Of a stretch of DNA of 64,000 bases, positions 29,327-38,289 are shown one piece after another; the stretch's first letter is position 1, and each line of letters opens with the position of its first letter. Both the position numbers and the translations under genes were made by a program. The stretch is from Halovulum dunhuangense (lineage in GTDB: Bacteria > Pseudomonadota > Alphaproteobacteria > Rhodobacterales > Rhodobacteraceae): the NCBI RefSeq assembly GCF_013093415.1, contig NZ_JABFBC010000003.1, forward strand, positions 62,001 to 126,000, given 5' to 3'. The notes beneath the pieces are model-generated. The model was not told where the DNA came from, did no database searches, and was given only the letters and a program-made list of their open reading frames with translations.

Positions 29327-30103
29327 ATGCTTCTGGCCATCGACGTTGGCAACACGAATTGCGTCTTCGCGCTGCATGACGGCACGCGGGTGCTGGGCGA
29401 GTGGCGGTGCCGCACCGAGCGGCAGCGCACGGCGGACGAGTATTTCGTCTGGCTCAAGCAGCTGATGGAGCATGAGGGCATCACCGCCACGGTCACGGGG
29501 GTCATCATCTCCTCGGTGGTGCCGCAGGTGGTGTTCAACCTGCGCGTCCTGTCGGATCGCTACTTCCACACCCGCCCGCTGGTGGTGGGCAAGCCCGAGG
29601 TGGATCTTGGCATCGCGGTGCGCGTCGATCCCGACACCACGGTGGGCGCCGACCGGCTGGTGAACACGGTGGGCGCCCATGACCGCTACGGCGGCGACCT
29701 GATCGTTGTGGATTTCGGAACCGCCACTACATTCGATGTCGTGGGCAGCGACGGCGCCTACGAGGGCGGCGTGATCGCCCCGGGCGTCAACCTGTCGCTC
29801 AAGGCGCTTAGCGAGGCGGCGGCGGCGTTGCCCTATATCGACGTCACCCGCCCCGCGCATGTCGTGGGCACCAATACAAGGGCCTGCATGCAATCGGGCA
29901 TCTTCTGGGGCTATGTCGGCCTGATCGAGGGGCTTTGCGCCCGGATCGCGGCCGAACGCGGCCGCAAGATGCGCGTGATCGGCACCGGCGGGCTTTCCAC
30001 CCTGTTCGACCAGGGCACCGGAATTTTCGACAACATCGATACCTCACTCACAATTCACGGGCTGGTGCTGATCCATGCCCGCAACAAGCAGAAAGACGGC
30101 TGA
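29327..30103 (+). CDS. coaX: Type III pantothenate kinase
   Basis: The enzyme phosphorylates pantothenate in the first step of coenzyme A synthesis. The 258-residue product has the phosphate-binding DVGNTN at residues 5-10, GADRLVNTVGA, VVDFGTATTFDVV and the ROK/ASKHA-like GGVIAPGVN. The type III family is insensitive to CoA feedback. It follows birA by 12 bases and precedes rnj by four. Confidence 0.94.
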   Translation: MLLAIDVGNTNCVFALHDGTRVLGEWRCRTERQRTADEYFVWLKQLMEHEGITATVTGVIISSVVPQVVFNLRVLSDRYFHTRPLVVGKPEVDLGIAVRVDPDTTVGADRLVNTVGAHDRYGGDLIVVDFGTATTFDVVGSDGAYEGGVIAPGVNLSLKALSEAAAALPYIDVTRPAHVVGTNTRACMQSGIFWGYVGLIEGLCARIAAERGRKMRVIGTGGLSTLFDQGTGIFDNIDTSLTIHGLVLIHARNKQKDG

Positions 30104-30107
30104 GCCA

Positions 30108-31787
30108 ATGACAGGCGAAAACAAACTTACCTACCTGCCCCTCGGAGGGGCGGGCGAGATCGGGATGAACATGTATCTCTACGGCTACGGGCCGGTCGGG
30201 GACCAACGCTTCATCCTGGTCGATTGCGGCGTCACCTTCCCCGAGATGGAGGGAACGCCGGGCGTGGATCTCATCATGGCCGACCCGGCCTTCATCGCCG
30301 AACGCGCCGACCGGCTGGAAGCCATCATCATCACCCACGCCCACGAGGATCATGTGGGCGCATTGGGCATGCTCTGGCCGCGTCTCCAGGCGCCGGTGAT
30401 CGCGCGCCCCTTCACCGCGCTGATCGCCCGCAACAAGCTGGAACGCGCGGGCCTGAACCCCGACATCGTGCGCGAGGCGCCGGTCTGGCCGAAATCGGTC
30501 GCCGTGGGGCCCTTCACGGTGGGGTTCGTGCCGGTGGCGCATTCGATCCCCGAATGCTCGGCGCTGGTGATCGACACGCCGGCGGGGCGCATCTTCCACA
30601 GCGCGGACCTGAAACTGGACCGCACGCCGCTGGTGGGCGAGCCCTTCGACGAGGAGATGTTCGCCGAGATCGGCCGCCAGGGCGTCAAGGCGCTGACCTG
30701 CGACAGCACCAACGTCTTTTCCCTTCATCCGGGCCGATCCGAGGCGGATATCGTGCCCGCGATCAACGCGCTGATGCGCGAGGCAAAGGGGCTGGTGGTG
30801 GCCACCACCTTCGCCTCGAACATCGCGCGGCTGCGCACGCTGGCGCAGGCCGCCCATGACAACGGCCGCTCGGTCGTGGTGATGGGGCGGGCGATGAACA
30901 CCATGATCCAGGCGGGCTTCGCCGCCAAGGTGCTGCCGGGCTTCCCGCCGATCACGGACCCGCGCGAGGCCGAGAACATCCCGCGCGACCACCTGTTCAT
31001 CCTTGCCACCGGCAGCCAGGGCGAACGCCGCGCCGCCATCGCCCAGCTTGCCAGCCAGAGCTACATGGGCTTCCGGCTGAAGCCGGGCGACACGGTGCTG
31101 TTCTCGTCCAAGACGATCCCCGGCAACGAGGTGTCGGTGGGCCGGATCCTGAACCAGCTGGCCGAGCAGGACGTGACCGTGATCGAGGCGGACGACCGCT
31201 ACCACGTCTCGGGCCACGCGAACCGCCCGGATCTGGAACGGGTGCACCAGCTTCTCAAGCCGCAGAACCTGATCCCGATGCATGGCGAGTACCGTCACCT
31301 GCGCGCCCATGCCGAACTGGGCCGGGCCGGCGGGATCCCGTCGGTGATCGCCTCCAATGGCGCGGTGGTGGATCTGACAGGGGCGCAGGCGCAGGTGATC
31401 GACAATGTGGAAACCGGGCGCGTCTACCTGGACGGCACCCAGATGATCGGCGCGATGGACGGCATCGTGCGCACCCGCATCCACATGGCGCTGCGCGGTC
31501 ATGTCGTCGTGTCGGTGATGCTGGAAGAGGATGGCACGCTGTCCGACAGCCCCTGGGTCGAGGTGGCGGGCCTGGCCGATGCGCTGCCCAAGGGGCGCGG
31601 TGCAAGCCTGACGCGGTCGCTGGAACAAGAGATCGAGGCGGCGCTGGAAAAGGCCGGGCGCGGCGCGCTGCGCAATGACGAGACGGTGGAAAAGCTGGTC
31701 GAAAAGACCGTGCGCCATGTCGCGAACGACCTGGTGGGCAAGAAGCCCGTCGTCACCACGCTGATCAACCGCTTCGAGGAGGGCTGA
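30108..31787 (+). CDS. rnj: Ribonuclease J
   Basis: This beta-CASP metallo-beta-lactamase RNase has 5'-exonuclease and endonuclease activity in mRNA and rRNA processing. The 559-residue product has the metal motif HAHEDH at 77-82, HSIPECSALVI, CDSTNVFSLHPGRSE, and the beta-CASP motifs ATGSQGERRAAI and HVSGHANRPDLE. The ATG at 30108 lies after the coaX stop; an ATG at 30075 inside coaX is less likely. It is the last gene of the long nuo transcription unit, followed by a strong hairpin. Confidence 0.94.
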   Translation: MTGENKLTYLPLGGAGEIGMNMYLYGYGPVGDQRFILVDCGVTFPEMEGTPGVDLIMADPAFIAERADRLEAIIITHAHEDHVGALGMLWPRLQAPVIARPFTALIARNKLERAGLNPDIVREAPVWPKSVAVGPFTVGFVPVAHSIPECSALVIDTPAGRIFHSADLKLDRTPLVGEPFDEEMFAEIGRQGVKALTCDSTNVFSLHPGRSEADIVPAINALMREAKGLVVATTFASNIARLRTLAQAAHDNGRSVVVMGRAMNTMIQAGFAAKVLPGFPPITDPREAENIPRDHLFILATGSQGERRAAIAQLASQSYMGFRLKPGDTVLFSSKTIPGNEVSVGRILNQLAEQDVTVIEADDRYHVSGHANRPDLERVHQLLKPQNLIPMHGEYRHLRAHAELGRAGGIPSVIASNGAVVDLTGAQAQVIDNVETGRVYLDGTQMIGAMDGIVRTRIHMALRGHVVVSVMLEEDGTLSDSPWVEVAGLADALPKGRGASLTRSLEQEIEAALEKAGRGALRNDETVEKLVEKTVRHVANDLVGKKPVVTTLINRFEEG

Positions 31788-31797
31788 GGCCAGCCCC

Positions 31798-31825
31798 CCG
31801 GCGCGGCGGCGTCACGCCGTGCCGG
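31798..31825. terminator. Bidirectional terminator-like hairpin, rnj / DEAD-box helicase
   Basis: An 11-bp stem with one G-U pair (31798-31808 with 31815-31825) and a six-base loop sits between two convergent genes and overlaps the helicase stop codon. There is no long T-run. By position it probably ends the nuo-rnj transcript and the opposing helicase transcript. Confidence 0.5.
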
Positions 31826-33710
31826 TGCTGCCTTCGGTTTCTTCCGCCACTTCGGCCTGAACCGCCTTGGCCGACGCGCGGGCGCGCGGCTTGCGGGTGC
31901 GCTTGGGCTTTTCGGGGGCCTGCGGCTCTGCCGCGGGCGCGGTGGCTTCGGGCTCCGGGGTCGCGGCGGGCTGATCGGCCGGCGCCTCGGGTTCCGCCGC
32001 CTCGGTGGGGGCGTCCACGGGGGCGTCCACGGGCACTTCCACAGGTGCGTCCTCGGGGGCGTCGGCGGCCTTCGTCTCGGCCGCGGCCGGCTTCGCCCTG
32101 GGTGTGCGCGGCTTGCGGGCGCGCTTGGGCTTCGGCGCGGGGGCGGGGGCTTCGTCGGCGGCCACCACGGGCTGCGCCTCGGCAACCTCGGTAGGCTGCT
32201 CCTCGGCGCTGTCCGCCTCGGTTTCCATCGCCGCCGGGCGCAGGTCGCGCAGCAGGAAGGCGGGCACATGGTCGCCCATGCCGATCACCGGGCGGTCGTC
32301 GCGCCGGTCGCGGCGGTCGCGCCGCGGCTGATCCTCGCGCCGGTCGCGGCGGGGCTGTTCGTCGCGGCGCCGCTCGGGCTGCGCGGGCTGGGGCCTGGCT
32401 TCTGCCTGCGGCTTCGGCTCTGTCGCGGGTGCTGCGTCCGCGGCGGGGGCATCCGCCGTGCGGTTGCGATCCCGGCCGCCGCGCTTGCGGCTGCGGCTGC
32501 CCCGGCGCTCTGCGCCATCTTCGTCCGCCTCGGGGCGGGCGGCTTCGGCGCCAGCCTCGGACCCGTAATTCACTTCTTCCGACGGGATGGGCTTGCCGAT
32601 CAGTTCCTCGATCTTGTCCAGGTGCTTCTGGTCCGCCGGCACGAAAAGCGAGATCGCCTTGCCCGAACGCCCGGCGCGCCCCGTGCGGCCGATCCGGTGG
32701 ATGTAATCCTCGGAATGGATCGGGATGTCGTAGTTGAACACATGGCTGACGGCGGGAATGTCGAGCCCGCGCGCCGCCACGTCGGATGCGATCAGCAGGC
32801 GCAGCTTGCCCTCGCGGAAGCCGTCCAGGGTGCGGGTACGGATCGACTGGTCCAGGTCGCCATGGATCGGCGCCGCGTCGTAGCCGTGCTTGGACAGCGA
32901 CTTCGCCACCACGTCCACGTCGCGCTTGCGGTTGCAGAAGATGATCCCGTTGGTGAGCTGTTCGCCCTCGGTGTCGATCAGCTGGCGCAGGGTGGCGCGC
33001 TTTTCCCGGTCGGTCGCGTCCCGCCTGGAGGGGCGGATGCGCACGATCTTCTGGGTGATCGTCTCGGCGGCGGTGGCCTGGCGGGCGACTTCGACGCGCA
33101 CCGGGTTCGACAGGAACTCGTTGGTGATGCGGGTGATCTCGGGCGCCATTGTGGCCGAGAAGAACAGCGTCTGCCGGGTGAAGGGGGTCAGCTTGAAGAT
33201 GCGCTCGATGTCGGGGATGAAGCCCATGTCGAGCATCCGGTCCGCCTCGTCCACCACCATGATCTCGATGGCGGTCAGCATCAGCTTGCCGCGCTCGAAA
33301 TGGTCCAGCAGCCGGCCCGGCGTCGCGATCAGCACGTCCACGCCGCGGTCGATCAGCTTGTCCTGGTCCTTGAAGCTGGTGCCGCCGATCAGCAGCGCCA
33401 TCGAAAGCTTCATGTGCTTGGCATAGGTCTCGAAGTTCTCGGCCACCTGGGCTGCCAGTTCGCGCGTCGGCGCCAGCACCAGGCTGCGCGGCATCCGCGC
33501 CCGCGCCCGGCCCTTGGCCAGAAGCGTCAGCATCGGCAGCACGAAGGACGCCGTCTTGCCGGTTCCGGTCTGGGCGATGCCAAGCACGTCGCGGCCCACC
33601 AGCGCGTGGGGGATCGCCTGCTGCTGGATCGGGGTCGGCGTCTCGTAGCCGGCCTCGGCAATCGCCTTCAGCACGCGGGGATCAAGTTCGAGATCGGTAA
33701 AGTTCGTCAT
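31812..33710 (-). CDS. DEAD-box RNA helicase (RhlE-type) with long charged tail
   Basis: This ATP-dependent RNA helicase probably acts in ribosome assembly or cold-adapted RNA turnover. The first 380 or so residues are the helicase core: Q motif TPIQQQAIP, AQTGTGKT, PTRELAAQ, VDEADRML, SATMAP, and HRIGRTGRAGR. The remaining 250 residues are disordered: RRDRR-rich repeats, acidic/proline stretches, and two AT-hook-like basic patches (PKRARKPRTPRA and PKRTRKPRARA). Such tails bind RNA non-specifically. It is divergent from the fpr gene with a 216-base gap. RhlE assignment is by core motifs and could be a close relative. Confidence 0.9.
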   Translation of the reverse strand: MTNFTDLELDPRVLKAIAEAGYETPTPIQQQAIPHALVGRDVLGIAQTGTGKTASFVLPMLTLLAKGRARARMPRSLVLAPTRELAAQVAENFETYAKHMKLSMALLIGGTSFKDQDKLIDRGVDVLIATPGRLLDHFERGKLMLTAIEIMVVDEADRMLDMGFIPDIERIFKLTPFTRQTLFFSATMAPEITRITNEFLSNPVRVEVARQATAAETITQKIVRIRPSRRDATDREKRATLRQLIDTEGEQLTNGIIFCNRKRDVDVVAKSLSKHGYDAAPIHGDLDQSIRTRTLDGFREGKLRLLIASDVAARGLDIPAVSHVFNYDIPIHSEDYIHRIGRTGRAGRSGKAISLFVPADQKHLDKIEELIGKPIPSEEVNYGSEAGAEAARPEADEDGAERRGSRSRKRGGRDRNRTADAPAADAAPATEPKPQAEARPQPAQPERRRDEQPRRDRREDQPRRDRRDRRDDRPVIGMGDHVPAFLLRDLRPAAMETEADSAEEQPTEVAEAQPVVAADEAPAPAPKPKRARKPRTPRAKPAAAETKAADAPEDAPVEVPVDAPVDAPTEAAEPEAPADQPAATPEPEATAPAAEPQAPEKPKRTRKPRARASAKAVQAEVAEETEGSTGTA

Positions 33711-33870
33711 GGCCTACACTTTCGTTGCGGCATGTGAGGCCGCAGTGTCAGCGCGGCCGGCGCCCCCGTATTGGTGCGCCTCGTCTGGGACCGGAGGTAG
33801 TCGATCCTGCCGTGAACGTCAATCTGCCACGCCTTTTCTGCGCCGGATTGTCCCGCATCGTGCCTTTTCT

Positions 33871-33899
33871 TTGATCTTGGTCCCGGCTGGCGATATAGG
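33871..33899 (+). promoter_or_regulatory. Predicted fpr promoter
   Basis: TTGATC (33871-33876), a 17-base spacer and TATAGG (33894-33899) match the housekeeping promoter pattern at 4 or 5 of 6 in each box. It lies 28 bases before the fpr start codon and directly upstream of an inverted repeat. Confidence 0.6.
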
Positions 33900-33901
33900 G
33901 T

Positions 33902-33917
33902 GTCAACGCGAATTGAC
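33902..33917. promoter_or_regulatory. Inverted repeat at the fpr transcription start
   Basis: GTCAA-N6-TTGAC lies just downstream of the predicted -10 box, where a bound repressor would block transcription. The regulator is not known. Oxidative-stress or iron regulation would fit a ferredoxin reductase gene, but this is inference. Confidence 0.4.
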
Positions 33918-33926
33918 GGGTGAGCG

Positions 33927-34718
33927 ATGAACATCGAAGCGCCAAAAGCCCTGAAGGGCATGTCCCTGCTGGGCGTGACCGGGGTCCATCACTGGACCGA
34001 CCGCACCTTTTCCTTCACCTGCGAGCGGCCGCAGGGGTTCCGCTTCCGCTCGGGCGAGTTCGTGATGATCGGGCTGATGGTGGACGACAAGCCGCTTCTG
34101 CGGGCCTATTCCATCGCCTCGCCCAACTGGGCCGAAGAGCTGGAATTCTACTCGATCAAGGTGGCCGACGGGCCGCTCACCTCGCGGCTTCAGCATCTGA
34201 AGCCGGGCGACCAGGTGGTGATGCGCCCCAAACCCGTGGGCACGCTGGTCCATGACGCGCTGCGCCCGGGGCGGCGGCTGTTCCTGTTCTCCACCGGGAC
34301 CGGCATCGCGCCCTTTGCCAGCGTGATCCGCGATCCCGAGACATACGAGAAGTTCGAGCAGGTGATCCTGACGCACACCTGCCGCGAGGTGCGCGAACTG
34401 GACTACGGTCTCGACCTGGTGGCCGCCATCCGCGGCGACGAGCTGCTGTCGGAACTCGTGGGCGACAAGCTGCTGCACATCGCCACGACCACGCGCCAGG
34501 AAAGCCCGCGCATGGGCCGCATGACCGACTGGATCCGCGACGGCCGCCTGGCGGAAGCGGCGGGCGGCCCGCTCGACCCGGACACCGACCGCGTGATGAT
34601 CTGTGGCTCCATGGCCATGCTCCAGGAACACAAGGCGCTGTGCCTGGAGGCAGGGATGGAAGAGGGCTCCAATTCCGAGCCGGGCGATTTCGTGATCGAG
34701 AAGGCCTTCGTGGACTGA
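33927..34718 (+). CDS. fpr: Ferredoxin--NADP+ reductase
   Basis: This FAD enzyme moves electrons between NADPH and ferredoxin or flavodoxin. The 263-residue product has the FAD motif RAYSIASPNW, the SIKVADGPLTSRLQHLKPGD stretch, the NADP-binding FSTGTGIAPFASVIRD and a C-terminal VEKAFVD-type end (here IEKAFVD), all typical of the subfamily shared by Azotobacter and Rhodobacter. It is transcribed from its own predicted promoter and is convergent with prfC. Confidence 0.93.
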   Translation: MNIEAPKALKGMSLLGVTGVHHWTDRTFSFTCERPQGFRFRSGEFVMIGLMVDDKPLLRAYSIASPNWAEELEFYSIKVADGPLTSRLQHLKPGDQVVMRPKPVGTLVHDALRPGRRLFLFSTGTGIAPFASVIRDPETYEKFEQVILTHTCREVRELDYGLDLVAAIRGDELLSELVGDKLLHIATTTRQESPRMGRMTDWIRDGRLAEAAGGPLDPDTDRVMICGSMAMLQEHKALCLEAGMEEGSNSEPGDFVIEKAFVD

Positions 34719-34724
34719 CGCCCG

Positions 34725-34745
34725 GACCGGGGGCGCGCCCCGGTC
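34725..34745. terminator. Bidirectional terminator-like hairpin, fpr / prfC
   Basis: GACCGGGG-GCGCG-CCCCGGTC is a perfect 8-bp stem between two convergent genes; it overlaps the prfC stop codon. No clear T-run. It probably ends transcription from both sides. Confidence 0.5.
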
Positions 34746-36351
34746 AGACCATCATTTCCTTCGTCGCCGTCAGCTTCAGCTCCGGATAGTCGCGGCCCAC
34801 GCGGTCGATGTCCCATTGCAGGCGCGTCATGTAGACCGGGTCGCCGTCATGGTCCTCGGCCATGTGGCCGCGGTTGCCCTTTACAAAGGCCTCGAGCTTG
34901 TCGCGCGGCCCCGCCACCCAGCGCGCCGAGGTGAACTGCGTCGGCTCGAAGCGCACCGGGATGCCGTATTCCAGCTCGATCCGGCTTTGCAGCACGTCGA
35001 ACTGCAACTGGCCCACCACGCCCACGATCCAGCCCGAGCCGATCATCGGCTTGAAAAGCTTGGCCGCCCCTTCCTCGGCGAACTGGGTCAGCGCCTTTTC
35101 CAGGTGCTTGGCCTTCATCGGGTCGGTCACGCGCACCGCCTGCAACAGCTCCGGCGCGAAAGAGGGGATGCCGGTGAAATGCAGCGCCTCGCCTTCGGTC
35201 AGCGCATCGCCGATCCGAAGCTGCCCGTGGTTCGGGATGCCGATGATGTCGCCGGCCCAGGCATCCTCGGTCAGCTCGCGCTCGTTGGCGAGAAACATCA
35301 CCGGGTTGGAAATGGCCATGGCCTTTCCGGACCGCACATGGGTCAGCTTCATGCCGCGCAGGAAGTGACCCGAGCAGAGCCGCACGAAGGCCACCCGGTC
35401 CCGGTGCTTGGGGTCCATGTTCGCCTGCACCTTGAACACGAAACCGGAAACCTTTGATTCGTCAGCTGAAACTTGCCGCTCCTGCGCCGGGCGCAGCTGC
35501 GGCGCGGGGCCGAACTCGCCGATCCCGTCCATCAGTTCCTGCACCCCGAAGGAGTTGATCGCAGAGCCGAACCAGATCGGCGTCAGCGTCCCGTCCAGGA
35601 ACGCCTGCCGGTCGAAGGGCGGCAGCAGCGCGCGCGCCATCTCGACCTCCTCGCGCAGCTTTTCCAGCAGATGCGCGGGCACATGTTCGGCGATCTTCGG
35701 ATCGTCGAGGCCCGCGATCTTGATGCTTTCCGCCTTCACGTTGCGGTCGGCGCGGTCCATGATCTCCAGCCGGTCGTGCAGCAGGTCATAGGCGCCGACG
35801 AATTCGCGCCCCATGCCGATGGGCCAGCTTGCCGGGGTCACGTCGATGGCCAGGTTTTCCTGGATCTCGTCGATGATGTCGAAGGTGTCGCGGCTTTCCC
35901 GGTCCATCTTGTTGCAGAAGGTCAGGATCGGCAGGTCGCGCAGGCGGCACACCTCGAACAGCTTGCGGGTCTGGCTCTCGACGCCCTTGGCGCCGTCGAT
36001 CACCATGATCGCCGCATCCACCGCCGTCAGCGTGCGGTAGGTGTCCTCGGAAAAGTCCGAGTGGCCCGGCGTGTCCACCAGGTTGAACCAGAAGTCGCGG
36101 AACTCGAAGCTCATGGCAGAGGCCGAGACCGATATGCCGCGGTCCTTTTCCATCTGCATGAAGTCCGAGCGCGAGCGCCGCGCCTCGCCCTTGGCGCGCA
36201 CCTGTCCGGCCATCTGGATCGCGCCGCCGTAAAGCAGGAACTTCTCGGTCAGCGTCGTCTTGCCCGCATCGGGATGCGAGATGATGGCGAAGGTGCGCCG
36301 CCGGGCGATTTCCGGCGGAAGGGCGGGGGTGTTGTGCGTGCGATCCAGCAT
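34744..36351 (-). CDS. prfC: Peptide chain release factor 3
   Basis: RF3 is a GTPase that removes RF1/RF2 from the ribosome after termination. The 535-residue product has the G1 motif SHPDAGKTTLTEK, DTPGHSDFSEDTYRT (G3), NKMDRESRD (G4) and the RF3-specific MQMEKDRGISVSASAM segment (quoted as MEKDRGISVSASAM). The C-terminal ELTATKEMMV is intact. It is divergent from the CDF transporter gene with a 107-base gap. Confidence 0.95.
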   Translation of the reverse strand: MLDRTHNTPALPPEIARRRTFAIISHPDAGKTTLTEKFLLYGGAIQMAGQVRAKGEARRSRSDFMQMEKDRGISVSASAMSFEFRDFWFNLVDTPGHSDFSEDTYRTLTAVDAAIMVIDGAKGVESQTRKLFEVCRLRDLPILTFCNKMDRESRDTFDIIDEIQENLAIDVTPASWPIGMGREFVGAYDLLHDRLEIMDRADRNVKAESIKIAGLDDPKIAEHVPAHLLEKLREEVEMARALLPPFDRQAFLDGTLTPIWFGSAINSFGVQELMDGIGEFGPAPQLRPAQERQVSADESKVSGFVFKVQANMDPKHRDRVAFVRLCSGHFLRGMKLTHVRSGKAMAISNPVMFLANERELTEDAWAGDIIGIPNHGQLRIGDALTEGEALHFTGIPSFAPELLQAVRVTDPMKAKHLEKALTQFAEEGAAKLFKPMIGSGWIVGVVGQLQFDVLQSRIELEYGIPVRFEPTQFTSARWVAGPRDKLEAFVKGNRGHMAEDHDGDPVYMTRLQWDIDRVGRDYPELKLTATKEMMV

Positions 36352-36458
36352 GGCGCGGCTATAGAATAGTCTGCGTTGAAGGAAAAGCGGCCATGCAGCG
36401 CGGGGCGGTGGACGCGCGGTGCCCCCGACGCTACACCGCGCCTTCGGAAAAGAGGGAC

Positions 36459-37370
36459 ATGCCCATGCCGACTGCCAGCCGCGCCTTGAAATTCGCCTTC
36501 GGCTCGATCCTTGTCGCGCTGGCGGTGATGGGGCTGAAATTCCTCGCCTGGGCGCTGACCGGGTCGGTCGCGCTTTATTCCGACGCGCTCGAATCGGTGG
36601 TGAACCTGGTCTCGGCCTCGGTCGCGCTGTGGGCGGTGCACTACGCCAGCAGGCCCGCGGATCACAACCACCCCTTCGGCCATCACAAGGCGGAATACTT
36701 CTCGGCCGTGTTCGTGGGCGTCATGATCGTGGTGGCCGCACTTTTCATCGTGCGCGAGGCGCTGGCGGGGCTGGCCGATCCGCAACCCATCGACCAGCCG
36801 CTGCTGGGCATGGCGATCAATGCCGGGGCGGCGGTGGTCAACGCCGCCTGGGCGCTGACCCTGATCCGCTTCGGCAGGGCCGAACGCTCGCCCGCGCTGG
36901 TGGCCGATGGCAAGCACATCATGGCCGACGTGATGACATCCGTGGGCGTGCTGGTGGGGCTGTTGCTGGTGCTCGTCACCGGGCTTTACGCCTTTGATTC
37001 GATCCTCGCGCTGATCGTCGGCGTCAACGTGCTGTGGGAGGGGTGGAAGGTCATCGCCGGATCCGTGGGCGGGCTGATGGACGTGGCCGTGGACCCGGCC
37101 GAGGCCGCGCGCATCCGCGCGGTGATCCGCGACAGCGCCGGCGGCGCGATCGAGGTGCACGACCTCAAGACCCGCCATGCCGGCCCCGCCACCTTCATCG
37201 AGTTCCATCTTGTGGTGGACGGCGACATGACCGTGACCGAATCGCACGGCATCTGCGACCGGCTGGAGGCGGCGCTGGCGCGCGAGATGCCGGGCGCGCG
37301 CGTGACCATCCATGTCGAGCCCGCCCACAAGCAGAAGGGCGAGGAGGGGCGGGCGCTGACGCTCGACTGA
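36459..37370 (+). CDS. Cation diffusion facilitator family metal transporter
   Basis: This 303-residue inner-membrane protein exports divalent metal in exchange for protons. It has about six hydrophobic helices and a cytoplasmic ferredoxin-like domain (from about residue 210) ending in VTIHVEPAHK. The motif DHNHPFGHHKAEYFS after helix 2 and the HxxxD pair in KHIMADVMTS (helix 5) are typical. In helix 2 the usual DxxxD metal site reads SDALESVVN, so the first half of the site is altered. The ATG at 36459 has GAGGGAC just upstream; ATG 36465 is an alternative. Metal not assigned. Confidence 0.88.
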   Translation: MPMPTASRALKFAFGSILVALAVMGLKFLAWALTGSVALYSDALESVVNLVSASVALWAVHYASRPADHNHPFGHHKAEYFSAVFVGVMIVVAALFIVREALAGLADPQPIDQPLLGMAINAGAAVVNAAWALTLIRFGRAERSPALVADGKHIMADVMTSVGVLVGLLLVLVTGLYAFDSILALIVGVNVLWEGWKVIAGSVGGLMDVAVDPAEAARIRAVIRDSAGGAIEVHDLKTRHAGPATFIEFHLVVDGDMTVTESHGICDRLEAALAREMPGARVTIHVEPAHKQKGEEGRALTLD

Positions 37371-37440
37371 TCCGGCTTCGGGTTGACTTGAGCCGCCCGC
37401 CGGGCCACCTCTCGCCGCGTCAACCGAGGGGAGAATGTCG

Positions 37441-38220
37441 ATGGATCTGGGTATCCGGGGGAAGAAGGCGATCGTCTGCGCCTCGTCGAAGGGGTTGGGC
37501 TTCGGCTGCGCCGACGCGCTGGCCGCGGCGGGCGTCGAACTGGTCATGAACGCGCGCGGGTCCGAGGCGCTGGAAGAGGCGGCCGCCGCGATCCGCGCCC
37601 GCCACGGCGTGAATGTCGTGACGGTGGCCTGCGACGTGACCACGCCCGACGGCCAGGCCAAAGTGCTGGCGGCGGGCGAGGGGGCCGACATCCTTGTGAC
37701 CAACGCCGGCGGCCCGCCGCCGGGGCTGTGGTCGGACTGGGACCGCGACGATTTCATCCGCGCGCTGGATGCCAACATGCTGACCCCAATCGCGCTGATG
37801 AAGGCGGCGCTGCCGGGCATGATCGACCGCGGCTGGGGCCGGGTGGTCAACATCACCTCGCAATCGGTCAAGGCGCCGATCCCGGCGCTGGGGCTGTCGA
37901 ACGCGGCGCGCACGGGCCTTACGGGCTATGTCGCGGGCACCGCGCGGCAGGTGGCGCAGCACGGCGTGACCATCAACAACATGCTGCCGGGCATCCACGA
38001 CACCGACCGCGCGGTGTCGCTCGACGGGAACGTGGCGCGGCAGCAGAACATTTCCGTCGAGGAGGCCCGCGCCCGGCGCGAGGCGACGATCCCCGTGCGC
38101 CGCTACGGCACGGCCGCCGAGTTCGGCGCGATGTGCGCCTTCCTGTGCTCGGCCCATGCCGGTTTCATCGTCGGCCAGAACATCCTGCTCGATGGGGGCG
38201 CGACCAACGCCACGATCTGA
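37441..38220 (+). CDS. Short-chain dehydrogenase/reductase family protein without canonical YxxxK
   Basis: The 259-residue product has the SDR fold with the cofactor loop CASSKGLGFGCA, CDVTTPDG, the NAG motif VTNAGGPPPG and VNITSQSVKAP. Where YxxxK should follow the serine the sequence reads GLSNAARTGL, so both tyrosine and lysine are replaced. The C-terminal GQNILLDGGATNATI is normal. The subgroup is often labelled 3-oxoacyl-ACP-reductase-like, but true activity is uncertain. The ATG at 37441 is seven bases from GAGGGGAG; ATG 37435 is too close. An inverted repeat GGTTGAC-N31-GTCAACC lies just upstream. Confidence 0.8.
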   Translation: MDLGIRGKKAIVCASSKGLGFGCADALAAAGVELVMNARGSEALEEAAAAIRARHGVNVVTVACDVTTPDGQAKVLAAGEGADILVTNAGGPPPGLWSDWDRDDFIRALDANMLTPIALMKAALPGMIDRGWGRVVNITSQSVKAPIPALGLSNAARTGLTGYVAGTARQVAQHGVTINNMLPGIHDTDRAVSLDGNVARQQNISVEEARARREATIPVRRYGTAAEFGAMCAFLCSAHAGFIVGQNILLDGGATNATI

Positions 38221-38289
38221 GCGGCCTTGCAGGCGGGGGGCGGGGTTGTTACATCGCCCTCCAAACCTGATCAAATCCATCGGATAGCA

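Noticed and set aside
30075-30107. Upstream ATG for rnj inside coaX
   Set aside because: It would give a 33-base overlap with coaX, and the added MPATSRKTAEP is not part of the RNase J core; ATG 30108 is better placed.
37381-37425. GGTTGAC-N31-GTCAACC as an operator for the SDR gene
   Set aside because: The 31-base loop is too long for a simple operator and chance pairing of 7 bases is plausible; noted only in the SDR entry.
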